Positions 40,526 through 49,973 of a stretch of DNA of 64,000 bases are shown piece after piece. Location of the stretch: assembly GCF_007989085.1 (NCBI RefSeq), contig NZ_BJVJ01000008.1, positions 62,001-126,000 on the forward strand, in the 5' to 3' direction. The first letter of the stretch is position 1; every line of letters starts with the position of its first letter. This DNA is from Pseudonocardia sulfidoxydans NBRC 16205 (GTDB lineage: Bacteria > Actinomycetota > Actinomycetes > Mycobacteriales > Pseudonocardiaceae). The position numbers were made by a program, and so were the translations under genes. The notes under the pieces were generated by a model, which ran no database searches, had not been told where the DNA came from, and was given only the letters and a program-made list of their open reading frames with translations.

Positions 40526-41776
40526 TCAGAAGTCGACGGCGTCGCGGATCAGCGGGCACGTCATGCAGTGCCCGCCCCCGCGGCCGCGCCCCAGCTCGGC
40601 GCCCACGATCTCGATCACCTCGACGCCCGCCTTGCGCAGCAACGCGTTGGTGACGGTGTTGCGGTCGTAGGCGAACACCACGCCCGGCGACGCGGCGACC
40701 AGGTTGTTGGCGCTGTCCCACTGCTGGCGCTCACCGGCGTAGGCGTCGCCGCCGGTGCCGATGACCCGGAAGTCGGTGAGGTTCAGCGCGTCGGCGACCG
40801 TGTCGGTGAACGACACCTTCTCCTCGGTGACCTCGACCGGGTCCTTGTCCCCGGGACGCAGGGAGAAGGTGTGGATGCCGTCGACGATGTCGAGGTAGGC
40901 CGTCGCGATGTCGCGGTCGGCGAAGGTGAACACGGTGTCGAGGTGCATGGCCGCCCGCAGCTTGGGCATCCCGGCCACGATCACCCGGGTCGCGGCGCCG
41001 TTCGCGAACAGCGCCGCCGCGAACTGCGTGATGGCCTGCCGCGACGTGCGTTCGCTCATCCCGACGACGACTGCGCCGTTGCCGATCGGCATGACGTCAC
41101 CGCCCTCGAACGTCGACAGCCCCCAGTCCAGCTCGGGATCGCCCCACCACACTCGCGCGCCGACGAAGTCCGGGTGGAACTCGTAGACCGCCTTCATCAG
41201 CAACGTCTCGTCGTGGCGGGCGGGCCAGTACAGCGGGTTGAGGGTGACGCCGCCGTAGACCCAGCACGTCGTGTCACGGGTGTAGAGGGTGTTGGGCAGT
41301 GGCGGCATCAGGTACTCCCGGACACCGGTCGACTCCCTGGCCAGCGCCACGTAGCCGGGCCGGAAGTCGGCGGGCAGGTCGTGGGTCGACAGGCCGCCGA
41401 TCAGGAACTCCGCGAGCGTGCGGGAGTCGAGCCCGTCGAGGAACGCGCGGGTCTCGGCGACCAGGCCCAGCCCGACCTCGTTCGCGACGATCTTGCGGTC
41501 GAGCAGCCAGGCGCGGGCCTCGGGCAGGTCCAGAACCTGGGCCAGCACGTTGTGCAGCTCGACGACGTCGACGCCGCGCTGACGCATCTTGGCCATGAAG
41601 TCGAAGTGGTCGCGGCGCGCGTTCTGCACCCAGAGCACGTCGTCGAACAGCAGGTCGTCGCAGTTGCTGGGGGTCAGCCGCTCGTGGGCCCGGCCCGGCG
41701 CGCAGACCAGCACCTTGCGCAGCGTCCCGACCTCGGAGTGGACCCCGTGGCTCGCGGACGGGCTTCCTGCGGTCAT
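40526..41776 (-). CDS. arcA: Arginine deiminase
   Basis: A 416-residue guanidino-modifying enzyme (arginine to citrulline + ammonia). Family blocks: [86 protein letters not shown] with catalytic His, and nucleophile Cys in [12 protein letters not shown] near the C-terminus. CTGAGGAG precedes the ATG. marC and arcD follow. Ornithine carbamoyltransferase and carbamate kinase genes, needed to gain ATP from citrulline, are not next to it. Confidence 0.95.
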   Translation of the reverse strand: MTAGSPSASHGVHSEVGTLRKVLVCAPGRAHERLTPSNCDDLLFDDVLWVQNARRDHFDFMAKMRQRGVDVVELHNVLAQVLDLPEARAWLLDRKIVANEVGLGLVAETRAFLDGLDSRTLAEFLIGGLSTHDLPADFRPGYVALARESTGVREYLMPPLPNTLYTRDTTCWVYGGVTLNPLYWPARHDETLLMKAVYEFHPDFVGARVWWGDPELDWGLSTFEGGDVMPIGNGAVVVGMSERTSRQAITQFAAALFANGAATRVIVAGMPKLRAAMHLDTVFTFADRDIATAYLDIVDGIHTFSLRPGDKDPVEVTEEKVSFTDTVADALNLTDFRVIGTGGDAYAGERQQWDSANNLVAASPGVVFAYDRNTVTNALLRKAGVEVIEIVGAELGRGRGGGHCMTCPLIRDAVDF

Positions 41777-41854
41777 GTGCCTGCTCCTCAGGTCGTGGGG
41801 CCACGCGTCATCGCGGGCGGCCCCGAGGATGCGGCGCCGCGACGACGGCACGGC

Positions 41855-41871
41855 TCACCCACCGTGGGGGA
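41855..41871. promoter_or_regulatory. 17-bp palindrome between arcA and the LAL regulator gene
   Basis: TCACCCACCGTGGGGGA, extending to CTCACCCAC-C-GTGGGGGAG, with 8 of 9 pairs matching. It lies 79 bases upstream of arcA and 177 bases upstream of the LAL regulator. It shares TCACCC-N5-GGGKGA with the arcD-upstream site. Confidence 0.5.
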
Positions 41872-42048
41872 GCACTGGGCAGGACTCGGCCCGTACCAGC
41901 CGGTTTCACGAGGCGTCCTGATGCACGCCCGAACCCCGGTGCGGCGGATTCTCGTCCCACGCGGGTAACGGTTCGGTTGCGCAGCGCGAGCATCACGGTG
42001 TCGCTGCTTCGATACTCCTGGTCTGGGCCGATCGGGAAGGTGCGCACC

Positions 42049-44739
42049 GTGGAACGGACGACGCCGGCAACCGGTGTGGTGAACGCCGTGGCGACGCGCA
42101 ACGTCGTCACGGCGAAGCTCGCGATACCCCGGCTCTCCCCGATCCACCTCCACCGGCCGCGGCTGGTGTCCGCGCTGGAGCACGACGGTGCGCCGGTGAC
42201 GCTGATCAGCGCCCCCGCCGGATACGGCAAGACGTCTGTCGTCGCAGAGTTCGCCGCGTCGCACCACGACCACGTCGGCTGGCTGTCCCTCGACGAGCGT
42301 GACGACGAGTCCGGGCTGTGGGCGGGCGTGCTCGCGGCGCTGTGCGTTGGTTCGGCGGTCGCGCCCGACAGCCCGCTGCGGTCGCTGGCCGTACCGGGGT
42401 CCCCCACCGCGGACCCGGCGTTCGTCGCAGAGGTCGACTCGGCCCTGCACGCGGTGCCGAGCCCGGTGACGCTCGTCCTCGACGACGTCCACGAGCTGGC
42501 CCCCGCCGCCCGGGTCGCCCTCGACCACATGGTCCGGCGGCTTCCCGACACCGTCCGGCTGGTCCTGCTCACCCGCCGGGACCCGCCGCTCCCGCTGGCC
42601 CGCCTCCGTCTCGACGGGCGCCTTCACGACATGCGGGCCGACGACCTGGCGATGGACGCCTCCGAGGTCGCCGACCTGCTCGTCGAGGTCGGCATGACGC
42701 TCACCGACACACAGGTCGACGTGCTGCTCCAGCAGACCGGCGGCTGGCCCGCGGGAGTACGGCTCGCGGCGCAGTCCCTCGTCGTCACCGGCGACCCCGA
42801 CGCCTACCTCGACGACCTCGCCGGCAACGACTACGCCATCGCCGACTACCTCGTCACCGAGATCCTTTCCCGCCTCCCGGAGCCGGCCGTGCACCTGCTG
42901 CACTCCGTGAGCATCTGCGACCAGCTCCCGTCGTCGCTCGTGACGGCCCTCACCGACGTCGAGGACGCGGCCGAGGTCTTCGACTCGCTGGAGCGGACGA
43001 CCGGGCTGGTGACGACGTACGGTCCCGGGCGCGCCCAGTACCGGGTGCACCCGCTGCTGCGCGCGCACATGAAAGCCAACCTGCGGCGCACCCGCCCCCA
43101 CACCGTGACCGGCCTGCACCGACGCGCGGCGGGCTGGTTCCTCGCCCACGGCATGCGCGCCGACGCGCTGCGCCACCTCACGGCCTCCGAGGACGTCGCG
43201 GCGCTGCTCGCCCTGCTGCACGAACAGGGCACCGACCTGATCGCGGACGGCTACGGCAGCGCCGTCCTCGACGCGATCGCGACCCTCCCGGCCGAGGTCA
43301 CCGCCGCCGATCCGCTGCTGCTCGCCGTGGAGTCCTACGCCCGTCTCGGGCGCGGCGAGCTCGCCGCCGCCCAGCACGCACTCGACCAGGCCGACGCCGC
43401 CCACACGACGACGACAACGGCCTCCACCGGCCCCGAGGCCGCGGCGACGCTCGCCATCGCCCGCACCCGCCTCAGCCTCGCCCGGGACCGGCTGTTCCAC
43501 CCGCCCGGAACGGTGCCGCCGGCGCTCGGCTCCCTCGGCACCGCGTGGTCCGACCGGCGGCTCGAGGCCCAGGCCGCCATCGCTGCGAGCCGGGTGCAGG
43601 AGGCGGAGGACCTGGTCCGCGAGGTGCTCGCCGACCCGCACATCGACGAGTTCGCGCGAGCCCGCGCCACGTCGGTGCTCGCCCTGGCGACCGGCTTGCG
43701 CGGCGGGTTCGCGGAAATGGCCGACCTCGCCGAACAAGCCTCCGACCTCGGCTCCACCACGGGCCGCTGGGAGGACACCGACGCCGGCACCCTCTCCGCG
43801 ATCCTCACCGGTTACGCCGAACTCATGCGCTGCCGGCCCGCGGCGACACTCGCCGGGCTGGCCCGGGCCGACACCTACGCCACCAGGATGGGGCCCGCCG
43901 TCGTCCTGACCCCGCTCCTCGACGTCCTGCGGGCCACCGCCCGCTTCGACCTCGGCGAGCGCGAGACCGCGTTCGACCTGATGCACCGGGCCCGCACCAG
44001 CACGGTCGTCGACCGGGCCCGCGACGAGCAGATCGCGCTCGTCGCGATGCTCGCGCACGGGATGGCGGTGCAGCTCGGGCGTCGTGACGAGGCGCACGCG
44101 GTCACGTCGTGGGCCGGCACCCGGTTGGCCGGGACAGCCGAGCTGGCCATCATGCGCGCGACCGGCTCGGCCGCGATCAGCCGGTTCAGCGCCGCCCGAC
44201 GGCTCGCCGAACCGGTCCTCGACGGGATGTTGCGCGCCGAGCTGCCCTGGTCCGTCGTCGAGGGCCGGCTGCTGGAGTGCACGATCGCGCTCGGCACGGG
44301 CAACCGGGCCCGCGCCGAACGAGCGCTGACCGCGGCGGTGCGAGCGGCACGCGACGTCGGCGTGCTGCGGCCGCTCACCACCGCGACCACCGCGGTGACC
44401 GCCCTGATGCGCGCCCGGCTGGGTGCACTCGGCGCGCTCGACGACCTCGCCGCCGAAGCCCTCGCCGTCCGCGGCCGGCACGGCCTGCTCGACCCCCCGA
44501 CGTTGACCGACCGCGAGCGGGCAGTCCTTGCGCAGCTACCGTCGCTGCGGCCCATTGCCGAGATCGCCGCCGACATGGGAGTCTCCCCCAACACGGTAAA
44601 ATCCCACGTCAAGGCGCTCTACGCCAAGTTCGGCGCCGGCTCCCGCCGCGAAGCCGTCGACGCCGCCACCCGCCTCGGCCTGATCCGCGGCACCCCGTCC
44701 GGTCACATCCCCGCCCAGCGAACACAGCACGACGACTGA
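42049..44739 (+). CDS. LAL/MalT-type LuxR transcriptional regulator
   Basis: An 896-residue ATP-dependent activator. Walker A is LISAPAGYGKTSVVAEF near residue 55, Walker B TLVLDDVHEL near 145, and LLTRRDPPLPLARLR and QTGGWPAGVRLAA are typical of the STAND ATPase of MalT/LAL proteins. A helical-repeat middle region is followed by the C-terminal LuxR helix-turn-helix LTDRERAVLAQLPSLRPIAEIAADMGVSPNTVKSHVKALYAKF. GTG 42049 has GGGAAGG eight bases upstream. It is divergent from arcA and probably controls the arginine-deiminase genes. Confidence 0.88.
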   Translation: MERTTPATGVVNAVATRNVVTAKLAIPRLSPIHLHRPRLVSALEHDGAPVTLISAPAGYGKTSVVAEFAASHHDHVGWLSLDERDDESGLWAGVLAALCVGSAVAPDSPLRSLAVPGSPTADPAFVAEVDSALHAVPSPVTLVLDDVHELAPAARVALDHMVRRLPDTVRLVLLTRRDPPLPLARLRLDGRLHDMRADDLAMDASEVADLLVEVGMTLTDTQVDVLLQQTGGWPAGVRLAAQSLVVTGDPDAYLDDLAGNDYAIADYLVTEILSRLPEPAVHLLHSVSICDQLPSSLVTALTDVEDAAEVFDSLERTTGLVTTYGPGRAQYRVHPLLRAHMKANLRRTRPHTVTGLHRRAAGWFLAHGMRADALRHLTASEDVAALLALLHEQGTDLIADGYGSAVLDAIATLPAEVTAADPLLLAVESYARLGRGELAAAQHALDQADAAHTTTTTASTGPEAAATLAIARTRLSLARDRLFHPPGTVPPALGSLGTAWSDRRLEAQAAIAASRVQEAEDLVREVLADPHIDEFARARATSVLALATGLRGGFAEMADLAEQASDLGSTTGRWEDTDAGTLSAILTGYAELMRCRPAATLAGLARADTYATRMGPAVVLTPLLDVLRATARFDLGERETAFDLMHRARTSTVVDRARDEQIALVAMLAHGMAVQLGRRDEAHAVTSWAGTRLAGTAELAIMRATGSAAISRFSAARRLAEPVLDGMLRAELPWSVVEGRLLECTIALGTGNRARAERALTAAVRAARDVGVLRPLTTATTAVTALMRARLGALGALDDLAAEALAVRGRHGLLDPPTLTDRERAVLAQLPSLRPIAEIAADMGVSPNTVKSHVKALYAKFGAGSRREAVDAATRLGLIRGTPSGHIPAQRTQHDD

Positions 44740-44795
44740 GCTCCCTCCTCAGGATCGCCGGGCCGGCAGCACAGAAGCCGCGACCACGCATCCCA

Positions 44796-44818
44796 CGACC
44801 ACAGCTGCACCGTGGTCG
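44796..44818. terminator. Possible weak terminator after the LAL regulator
   Basis: CGACCAC, nine bases, GTGGTCG. It is a 7-bp stem in the gap between two convergent genes and marks the left end of the catabolic island. No U tract. Confidence 0.3.
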
Positions 44819-44848
44819 ATGAAGCACTTTCCCAAGATCGTGCTCGAC

Positions 44849-45400
44849 TCACGACACGCCCACGTCGTCGACCGGCGGTTCAGTCGGATCGGGGTCGGCT
44901 GCGTCCTCGTCGATGTTCGGTTCTTGAGCGCCAAAATTGTTCGCAACGGCTTCCCAGTACTCGGCGAGCTGGCTCAACATCGCGATTACCAACAACCGGC
45001 CTTCAGGCCCGTACCCCTCCATGAGCAGGTCTTCAAGCTGTTTCGAGCGCTGCATCGTCTCGGCCATGACCTTGCGGCCGTCCGGGCTGAGGTAGAGCAG
45101 GCGCTTTCGGCCGTCACGAGACGAACGCCTCTTCTTGAGCCAGCCTCGACTCTCCAGTCGGTCCACTACCCCTGTCATGGTGGATCGGTCCAGCGCCACC
45201 GAGTTGCCGATGAGCCCCTGTTCCACGCCCGGGTTCCGGCCGACTGCGAGGAGTACGGCAAGCTGTGGGCTGGTCACGACCGAGTCGACGTGCAAAGACC
45301 ATGCAGCCTGATACGCCTGCTGCAGCCTGCGGAGGAAGTAACCCGGCGCGGTCGCCATCTCGGGCGGAATGGCGGACGTTCGCACTTGGCCTCCGGTCAT
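44849..45400 (-). CDS. MarR-family regulator, probable NicR-like repressor
   Basis: A 183-residue MarR protein: PGYFLRRLQQAYQAAWSLHVDSVVTSPQLAVLLAVGRNPGVEQGLIGNSVALDRSTMTGVVDRLESRGWLKKRRSSRDGRKRLLYLSPDG. The pattern GV.Q..IG..VALDRST is frequent in MarR regulators of aromatic and nicotinate catabolism (NicR type). An acidic tail of about 35 residues is extra. It sits at the left end of the catabolic island, next to the transporter gene, so it likely represses part of the pathway. Confidence 0.82.
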   Translation of the reverse strand: MTGGQVRTSAIPPEMATAPGYFLRRLQQAYQAAWSLHVDSVVTSPQLAVLLAVGRNPGVEQGLIGNSVALDRSTMTGVVDRLESRGWLKKRRSSRDGRKRLLYLSPDGRKVMAETMQRSKQLEDLLMEGYGPEGRLLVIAMLSQLAEYWEAVANNFGAQEPNIDEDAADPDPTEPPVDDVGVS

Positions 45401-45455
45401 TCTTCCGTCTCTCGTTCGTTGTCGAGCATGGTGTCATCATCTCACCGCGCGAGCA

Positions 45456-45496
45456 CTGACCGGACGTTCCGGGTCCGCTCCGGAACGTCCGGTCAG
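45456..45496. terminator. Strong hairpin terminator after the MHS transporter gene
   Basis: CTGACCGGACGTTCCGG (45456-45472), loop GTCCGCT, CCGGAACGTCCGGTCAG (45480-45496): a perfect 17-bp stem with a 7-base loop, 6 bases after the transporter stop. It isolates the marR transcript downstream. Confidence 0.85.
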
Positions 45497-45501
45497 CGTC
45501 G

Positions 45502-46842
45502 TCACGCCCGGATGTCGCGCTTGCGCGTGTCGCCGAACGTGGCACACACGATGGCGCTGACGAGGCACGTCACGCCAACCATGATGACGATGGAGGTGGT
45601 GTCCCAACCCCACCCGATGAACAGCGCGGCGAAGAGGGGCCCGAGGCCACCGCCGATGAGGCCGGAGAATTGGTACGCCACAGAGGACCCCGTGTAGCGG
45701 TAGCGGGTCGGGAAGATCTCCGACAGGATCGCACCCACGACGCCGTTAGTCGCGCCGTTAAGAATCGCCATCCCAATCAGGAACAGGAAGAAGAGGGTGA
45801 GCGGGTCGCCCGTTTCAGCCATCGGGAACACGAACACATAGAAGACTGCCCAAGCAATGGCAGCTGGAATGTAGATGATGCGTCGGCCGACCTTGTCGGA
45901 CAGCCAGCCATAGAAGAAGAGCGCGACGACCATGATTGCGAGCGCCGGGATCAGAGCGCCGAGGAAAGTCTGCCGTGCGAATCCGAACTTCGTGATCGCC
46001 CAGGTGATGACATAGGTCGAAAGAAGCGCCTGCGCCATGAACGGGCCGGCGTAGATGAGAATGGCTGCGCAAGCACGCGCCGGCTCAGCTCGGAAGAGCT
46101 CGAAGAGAGGCAGCTGCCTCCAGCCCCGCACCTCACGTCGCTGCTCGCTCTCCTCGAGGAAGACTGGCGACTCAGAAACGCGGAGCCGGACGAAAAGACC
46201 CACCGCGATCAGCAGGATCGAGGCGACGAACGGGATACGCCACCCGAACGACATGAATTGATCGTCGCTGAGGAAGCCGAGCAGGTCGAAGGCAAGGTAG
46301 GCGAGAAATACGCCCGCTCCGCCACCGACTACGGCTGCGCTGCTGAAGAGCCCCCGCTTGCCTTCGCTGGCGTGCTCGACACTCATGAGGATGGCGCCGC
46401 CCCACTCACCGCCCGCTGCGAGGCCCTGGATGACGCGCAGTGTGATCAGCAGGATGGGAGCCCAGTTGCCGATGGATGCGGAACCTGGGAGCAAGCCGAC
46501 CAGGCATGTCGCCGCCCCCATCATGGACATCGTCCAGATGAGCACGACCTTCCGGCCGTACTTGTCACCGAAGTGCCCTGCGATGAGACCGCCCAGAGGC
46601 CGGGCGGCATATCCGACAGCCAAGGTGGCGAAGGAGAAAACCGTGCCGACGGCTGGCGACGTTCCCGCGAAGAACACCGCCGGGAACACGATCGCCGCCG
46701 AGAGGCCGTAGAGGATGAAGTCGAAGAGCTCGACGGTCGTACCGATGAAACTCGCGGCGTAGACACGGCGACCCAGCCGCCTCTTCTCCGCCGGGTCAAG
46801 CGCCTGAGTGGGCGACTGCGGCTGCCCCTCATCAACGGTCAT
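45502..46842 (-). CDS. MFS metabolite:H+ symporter (MHS family)
   Basis: A 446-residue, 12-helix transporter. The MHS signature is present: ASFIGTTVELFDFILYGLSAAIVFP, then GHFGDKYGRKVVLIWTMSMMGAATCLVGLLPG between helices 2 and 3, and VIQGLAAGGEWGGAILMSVEHA. Relatives take up organic acids such as shikimate, alpha-ketoglutarate or aromatic acids. At the edge of a pyridine-carboxylate cluster its likely cargo is nicotinate or a related acid, in the role that NicT plays in Pseudomonas. Base composition is lower in GC than the genes to the left. Confidence 0.87.
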   Translation of the reverse strand: MTVDEGQPQSPTQALDPAEKRRLGRRVYAASFIGTTVELFDFILYGLSAAIVFPAVFFAGTSPAVGTVFSFATLAVGYAARPLGGLIAGHFGDKYGRKVVLIWTMSMMGAATCLVGLLPGSASIGNWAPILLITLRVIQGLAAGGEWGGAILMSVEHASEGKRGLFSSAAVVGGGAGVFLAYLAFDLLGFLSDDQFMSFGWRIPFVASILLIAVGLFVRLRVSESPVFLEESEQRREVRGWRQLPLFELFRAEPARACAAILIYAGPFMAQALLSTYVITWAITKFGFARQTFLGALIPALAIMVVALFFYGWLSDKVGRRIIYIPAAIAWAVFYVFVFPMAETGDPLTLFFLFLIGMAILNGATNGVVGAILSEIFPTRYRYTGSSVAYQFSGLIGGGLGPLFAALFIGWGWDTTSIVIMVGVTCLVSAIVCATFGDTRKRDIRA

Positions 46843-46952
46843 GGCATCTCCTGGATGACTCGCCGCGGGCTCGTTCGCTGTCTGCGGCTGGGTTGGTACA
46901 GGGGGGCTGCTGCCTCACCCCGGCGGGCTTGCTGCGGCACGAACGACGGCCA

Positions 46953-46975
46953 GATGACCGCGTTGGCGGGTCATC
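46953..46975. promoter_or_regulatory. Inverted repeat, candidate operator
   Basis: GATGACC, nine bases, GGTCATC. It lies between the divergent transporter and nicD genes and is a candidate binding site for the nearby MarR regulator. Confidence 0.4.
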
Positions 46976-47049
46976 AGAGCACAGATGGGTTCTGGCGACA
47001 AGGTCTGTCTCGATCGACTATTCCCGTGGCCTAGCCCCTCTCGACATCC

Positions 47050-47078
47050 TTGACACACCCTCTCCGACGCCGAATACT
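47050..47078 (+). promoter_or_regulatory. Sigma-70-type promoter of the nicD operon
   Basis: TTGACA (47050-47055), exact consensus, a 17-base spacer and AATACT (47073-47078). The start of nicD lies 67 bases downstream. Confidence 0.65.
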
Positions 47079-47145
47079 CAGTACACAGACGATTTTTCCG
47101 GGGCGGATGCGCCGGTACCGAGTTCAACCCCAGGAGGGCACCTGC

Positions 47146-48015
47146 ATGAGCAACGAAGCCGGTTCGCCGAGGCGTTCGGTGCTTCAAGCCGCGCTAGCTG
47201 ATCTCGCCTCCGTACCAGCGACGAGCCGGTGGGTGCGTGCGGGTGAGCTGGCCCTGCACGTGCTGGACTACGGCGGCACCGCCCGGCCGCTGGTGATGCT
47301 CCCGGGCATCAGCAATCCGGCCGTCACCATGGACTTCATCGCTCGTGAACTCACGGATCTGGTCAGACCGGTGATCGTGGACGTGAGAGGGCGCGGGCTC
47401 TCCGACAGCGCCGACTCGTACTCGTTGCAGGACTACGTCGGCGACCTGGTCGCGGTCATCGACACGCTCGAGCTGTCGGCGCCTGTGGTCATGGGCCACT
47501 CGATGGGTGCGCGGATCGCAGCCCTCGCCGCGAGTCAAGGTGTCGGCGCAATGTCAGGCACCGTCCTCGTCGACCCGCCGATGAGCAGTGGCCCCGGACG
47601 TGGCCCCTACCCCGTGCCGCTCACGATGTTCACCAGCCAGCTCGACCAGGCCGCGCAGGGAGTGACGCCTGACGAGGTGGCTCAACAGTGGCCCACCTGG
47701 CCCGCGCATGAGCACGGAATCCGCGCACGCTGGCTGTCGAGCTGCGACCACGAGGCGTTGCGCCAGACCCACGCCGGGTTCGAGGCTGACGACTTCTTTG
47801 CCGTCTGGGCCGCGGTGCCTGCGCCGACCGTGCTGATGTACGGCACGCACAGTCCGATGGTGACCGCGCGGGACATCCGCGACGCGCGAGCGGCGAACCC
47901 GGCCGCTCGGTTCATCGAGGTCGCGAACGCCGGTCACATGGTCTTCTGGGAGGCGTTCGACGCCGGCATCACGGCATTGCGAGACGCCGTCGCCGATATG
48001 ATCGGCTCCCGATGA
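47146..48015 (+). CDS. nicD: N-formylmaleamate deformylase
   Basis: A 289-residue alpha/beta hydrolase that would turn N-formylmaleamate, the NicX product, into maleamate and formate. Oxyanion segment MLPGISNPAVTMDFIAREL, DVRGRGLSDSADSY, nucleophile elbow VMGHSMGARIAALAA (Ser near residue 119), LVDPPMSSGPGRGPYP, RARWLSSC and the His block VANAGHMVFWEAFDAG. These all follow the Pseudomonas NicD sequence as I remember it (LVDPPVSGPGRRAYP, NAGHM.PW). AGGAGGG precedes ATG 47146. It is the first gene of a seven-gene rightward operon and overlaps the SDR gene by four bases. Confidence 0.85.
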   Translation: MSNEAGSPRRSVLQAALADLASVPATSRWVRAGELALHVLDYGGTARPLVMLPGISNPAVTMDFIARELTDLVRPVIVDVRGRGLSDSADSYSLQDYVGDLVAVIDTLELSAPVVMGHSMGARIAALAASQGVGAMSGTVLVDPPMSSGPGRGPYPVPLTMFTSQLDQAAQGVTPDEVAQQWPTWPAHEHGIRARWLSSCDHEALRQTHAGFEADDFFAVWAAVPAPTVLMYGTHSPMVTARDIRDARAANPAARFIEVANAGHMVFWEAFDAGITALRDAVADMIGSR

Positions 48016-48827
48016 GCACGGAGGACCTTCCCACGAGGACTGACGAGCGGAGCGTTACCGATCCCGGCGCAGCCATCATCACCGGCGCTGGCGGAGGGAT
48101 CGGGCGTGCCGTCGCCCGCCAGTTCGCACAAGACGGTTTCCGCGTCGCGCTGGTGGACCGCGACTCGGCGCAGCTGGACTCGGCCGCTGAGCTCGTACGC
48201 TCTGAGGTACCGGGTTCCATGATTGTCAGCTACGTCGGGGACGTGACCGATGGCGCCAGCGTGGAGTCGTATGTCTCGCGGGCGAGCGCCGACCTCGGCG
48301 CGCCGCGCGTCCTGGTGAACAACGCCGGCATCGAGGGCCGGGTCCGGATGGTTCACGAATACTCCGAGGAGGAGTTCGACCAGGTATGGGCCGTCAACGC
48401 TCGTGGCGCATGGCTGAACCTCAGGCATGTCGCTCCCGTGATGCTCCGGTCAGGTGGGGGCGCAATCGTCAACATAGCCTCGGTCGCTGCGGTCAAGTCC
48501 GCCGTCCTGTTGGCGCCCTACGTCACCAGTAAACACGCGGTGCTGGGGCTGACTCGTGCCGCGGCCAGCGATCTGGCCTCGGGCGGCATCCGGGTGAACG
48601 CAGTCTGCCCTGGCCCGGTCGACACCCGGATGTTGGAGGCGCTCAACGCCCAGCGATCCGAGGCGGACGGGGGTGTGGCGGAGCGCAGCCGGATGACCTC
48701 CAACGTGCTGCTGAAGCGATTCGCCGACCCGAGCGAGATCGCGACGGTGGTGGCGTTCCTTGCCTCCGACGCGGCTTCGTTCATCACGGGCGCGGCGATC
48801 GTCGCCGACGGCGGACTCACGATCTAG
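48012..48827 (+). CDS. Short-chain dehydrogenase/reductase
   Basis: A 271-residue classical SDR: AAIITGAGGGIGRAVARQFAQDG, VLVNNAGIEG, catalytic Ser in VNIASVAAVKSA, Tyr-Lys in YVTSKHAVLGLTRAAA, and PGPVDTRM. It oxidises or reduces a hydroxy/keto group in the catabolic operon; substrate unknown. Its ATG overlaps the nicD stop. Confidence 0.87.
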   Translation: MSTEDLPTRTDERSVTDPGAAIITGAGGGIGRAVARQFAQDGFRVALVDRDSAQLDSAAELVRSEVPGSMIVSYVGDVTDGASVESYVSRASADLGAPRVLVNNAGIEGRVRMVHEYSEEEFDQVWAVNARGAWLNLRHVAPVMLRSGGGAIVNIASVAAVKSAVLLAPYVTSKHAVLGLTRAAASDLASGGIRVNAVCPGPVDTRMLEALNAQRSEADGGVAERSRMTSNVLLKRFADPSEIATVVAFLASDAASFITGAAIVADGGLTI

Positions 48828-48848
48828 CGGAAGGACTCTGCCGAACTC

Positions 48849-49973
48849 ATGGAATCGACGACGCCGTCACGCCTTGGCAGAAGGGCTGTGCTGGTGAAAC
48901 CCCACCAGCCGGTGGAGATCTGGGAGTCCCCGGTCGAGCCTCCGACGGGCGCAGACGTACTGGTCGAGGTCGAGATGGCCGGCGTGTGCGGTACTGATCA
49001 CCACTACTTCATCGGCGAGGTCGATCTGCCCGGGCCGATGGTGTTCGGGCACGAGGGCATCGGCCGGGTGGTCGAGCTCGGTCCGGAGGCGCAGACCGAC
49101 TGTGTCGGTGACCCGATCAAACCCGGTGATCGCGTGTACTGGGTTCCGCTCAAGCCGTGCCACCGATGCCATGCATGCACGATCCTCGAGGACACATCGC
49201 TGTGTCCCCACCAGTCACCGGGGCGGTTTCGTGACCCGCGGCTGACCCCCTATGCGACCTACACCGACTTCGCGTTACTGCCGCCCGGCATGGCCTTCTT
49301 CAAGGTGCCCGAAGGCACGCCGTCGGAGGCTGTGATCGCGTTCGGCTGCGCGATGCCGACCATGCTGCACGCGATCGAGCGGCTGGGAGAGATCCGGCTC
49401 GGTGACAGTGTCGTCGTCCAGGGCTGCGGGCCCGTGGGACTGGCGGCGACGCTGCTCGCGCGGCTCGCCGGTGCCGGCGACATCACCGTCATCGGGGCGC
49501 CGGATGCACGTCTGGAGATGGCCCGGCGACTCGGCGCGACGTCGACGATCGACCTCGACGCGGCCGCCACGTCGGCCGAGCGCGCCGAAGCCGTGCTGGA
49601 CGCTTCCGACGGCCGCGGCGCCGACATCGTGATCGAAGCAGCCGGCAAGCTGGCCGCGTTCGGCGAGGGGATGCAGCTGGTGGCGCGAGGCGGGCGCTAC
49701 CTCGTCGTCGGGCTCTGGTCCGCGCCCGGCCGAGCGCCGATCGAGCCCCGTCATGTCAACAACACGAACATCCGAATCATCGGATCCGCACTCTCCCGAC
49801 CACGCCACATCCACCAAGCGGTCCAGGTCGCCCGCAGGCACCACGAACGGCTGCCGCTCGCCGAGGCGGTATCCCACAGGTTCGGCCTCGCGCAGGCACA
49901 ACAGGCGATCGAGTCGGCCGGTCGGCAAGAAACCGTCAAAGCAGTGATCGAGCCGGGAAGGGACCGGACATGA
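48849..49973 (+). CDS. Zinc-dependent medium-chain alcohol dehydrogenase
   Basis: A 374-residue MDR protein. Catalytic zinc ligands Cys in VCGTDHH and His in VFGHEGIG; structural zinc cysteines in CHRCHACTILEDTSLC; NAD motif VVVQGCGPVGLAATLLARLAGAG. Closest in style to threonine/sorbitol dehydrogenases. It could oxidise an alcohol made upstream of the ring carboxylate, such as a pyridylmethanol; this is inference from context. Confidence 0.87.
   Translation: MESTTPSRLGRRAVLVKPHQPVEIWESPVEPPTGADVLVEVEMAGVCGTDHHYFIGEVDLPGPMVFGHEGIGRVVELGPEAQTDCVGDPIKPGDRVYWVPLKPCHRCHACTILEDTSLCPHQSPGRFRDPRLTPYATYTDFALLPPGMAFFKVPEGTPSEAVIAFGCAMPTMLHAIERLGEIRLGDSVVVQGCGPVGLAATLLARLAGAGDITVIGAPDARLEMARRLGATSTIDLDAAATSAERAEAVLDASDGRGADIVIEAAGKLAAFGEGMQLVARGGRYLVVGLWSAPGRAPIEPRHVNNTNIRIIGSALSRPRHIHQAVQVARRHHERLPLAEAVSHRFGLAQAQQAIESAGRQETVKAVIEPGRDRT

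Larger units (their letters stand above)
46843..47145. other. Divergent regulatory region between the transporter and nicD genes
   Basis: A 303-base control region without genes. It holds the inverted repeat at 46953-46975 and the rightward promoter at 47050-47078. AT-richer than its surroundings near 47085-47100 (GACGATTTTTCC). Confidence 0.6.

Noticed and set aside
41788-44481. 897-codon minus-strand frame opposite the LAL regulator
   Set aside because: No family resemblance; the plus strand has Walker motifs and a LuxR domain.
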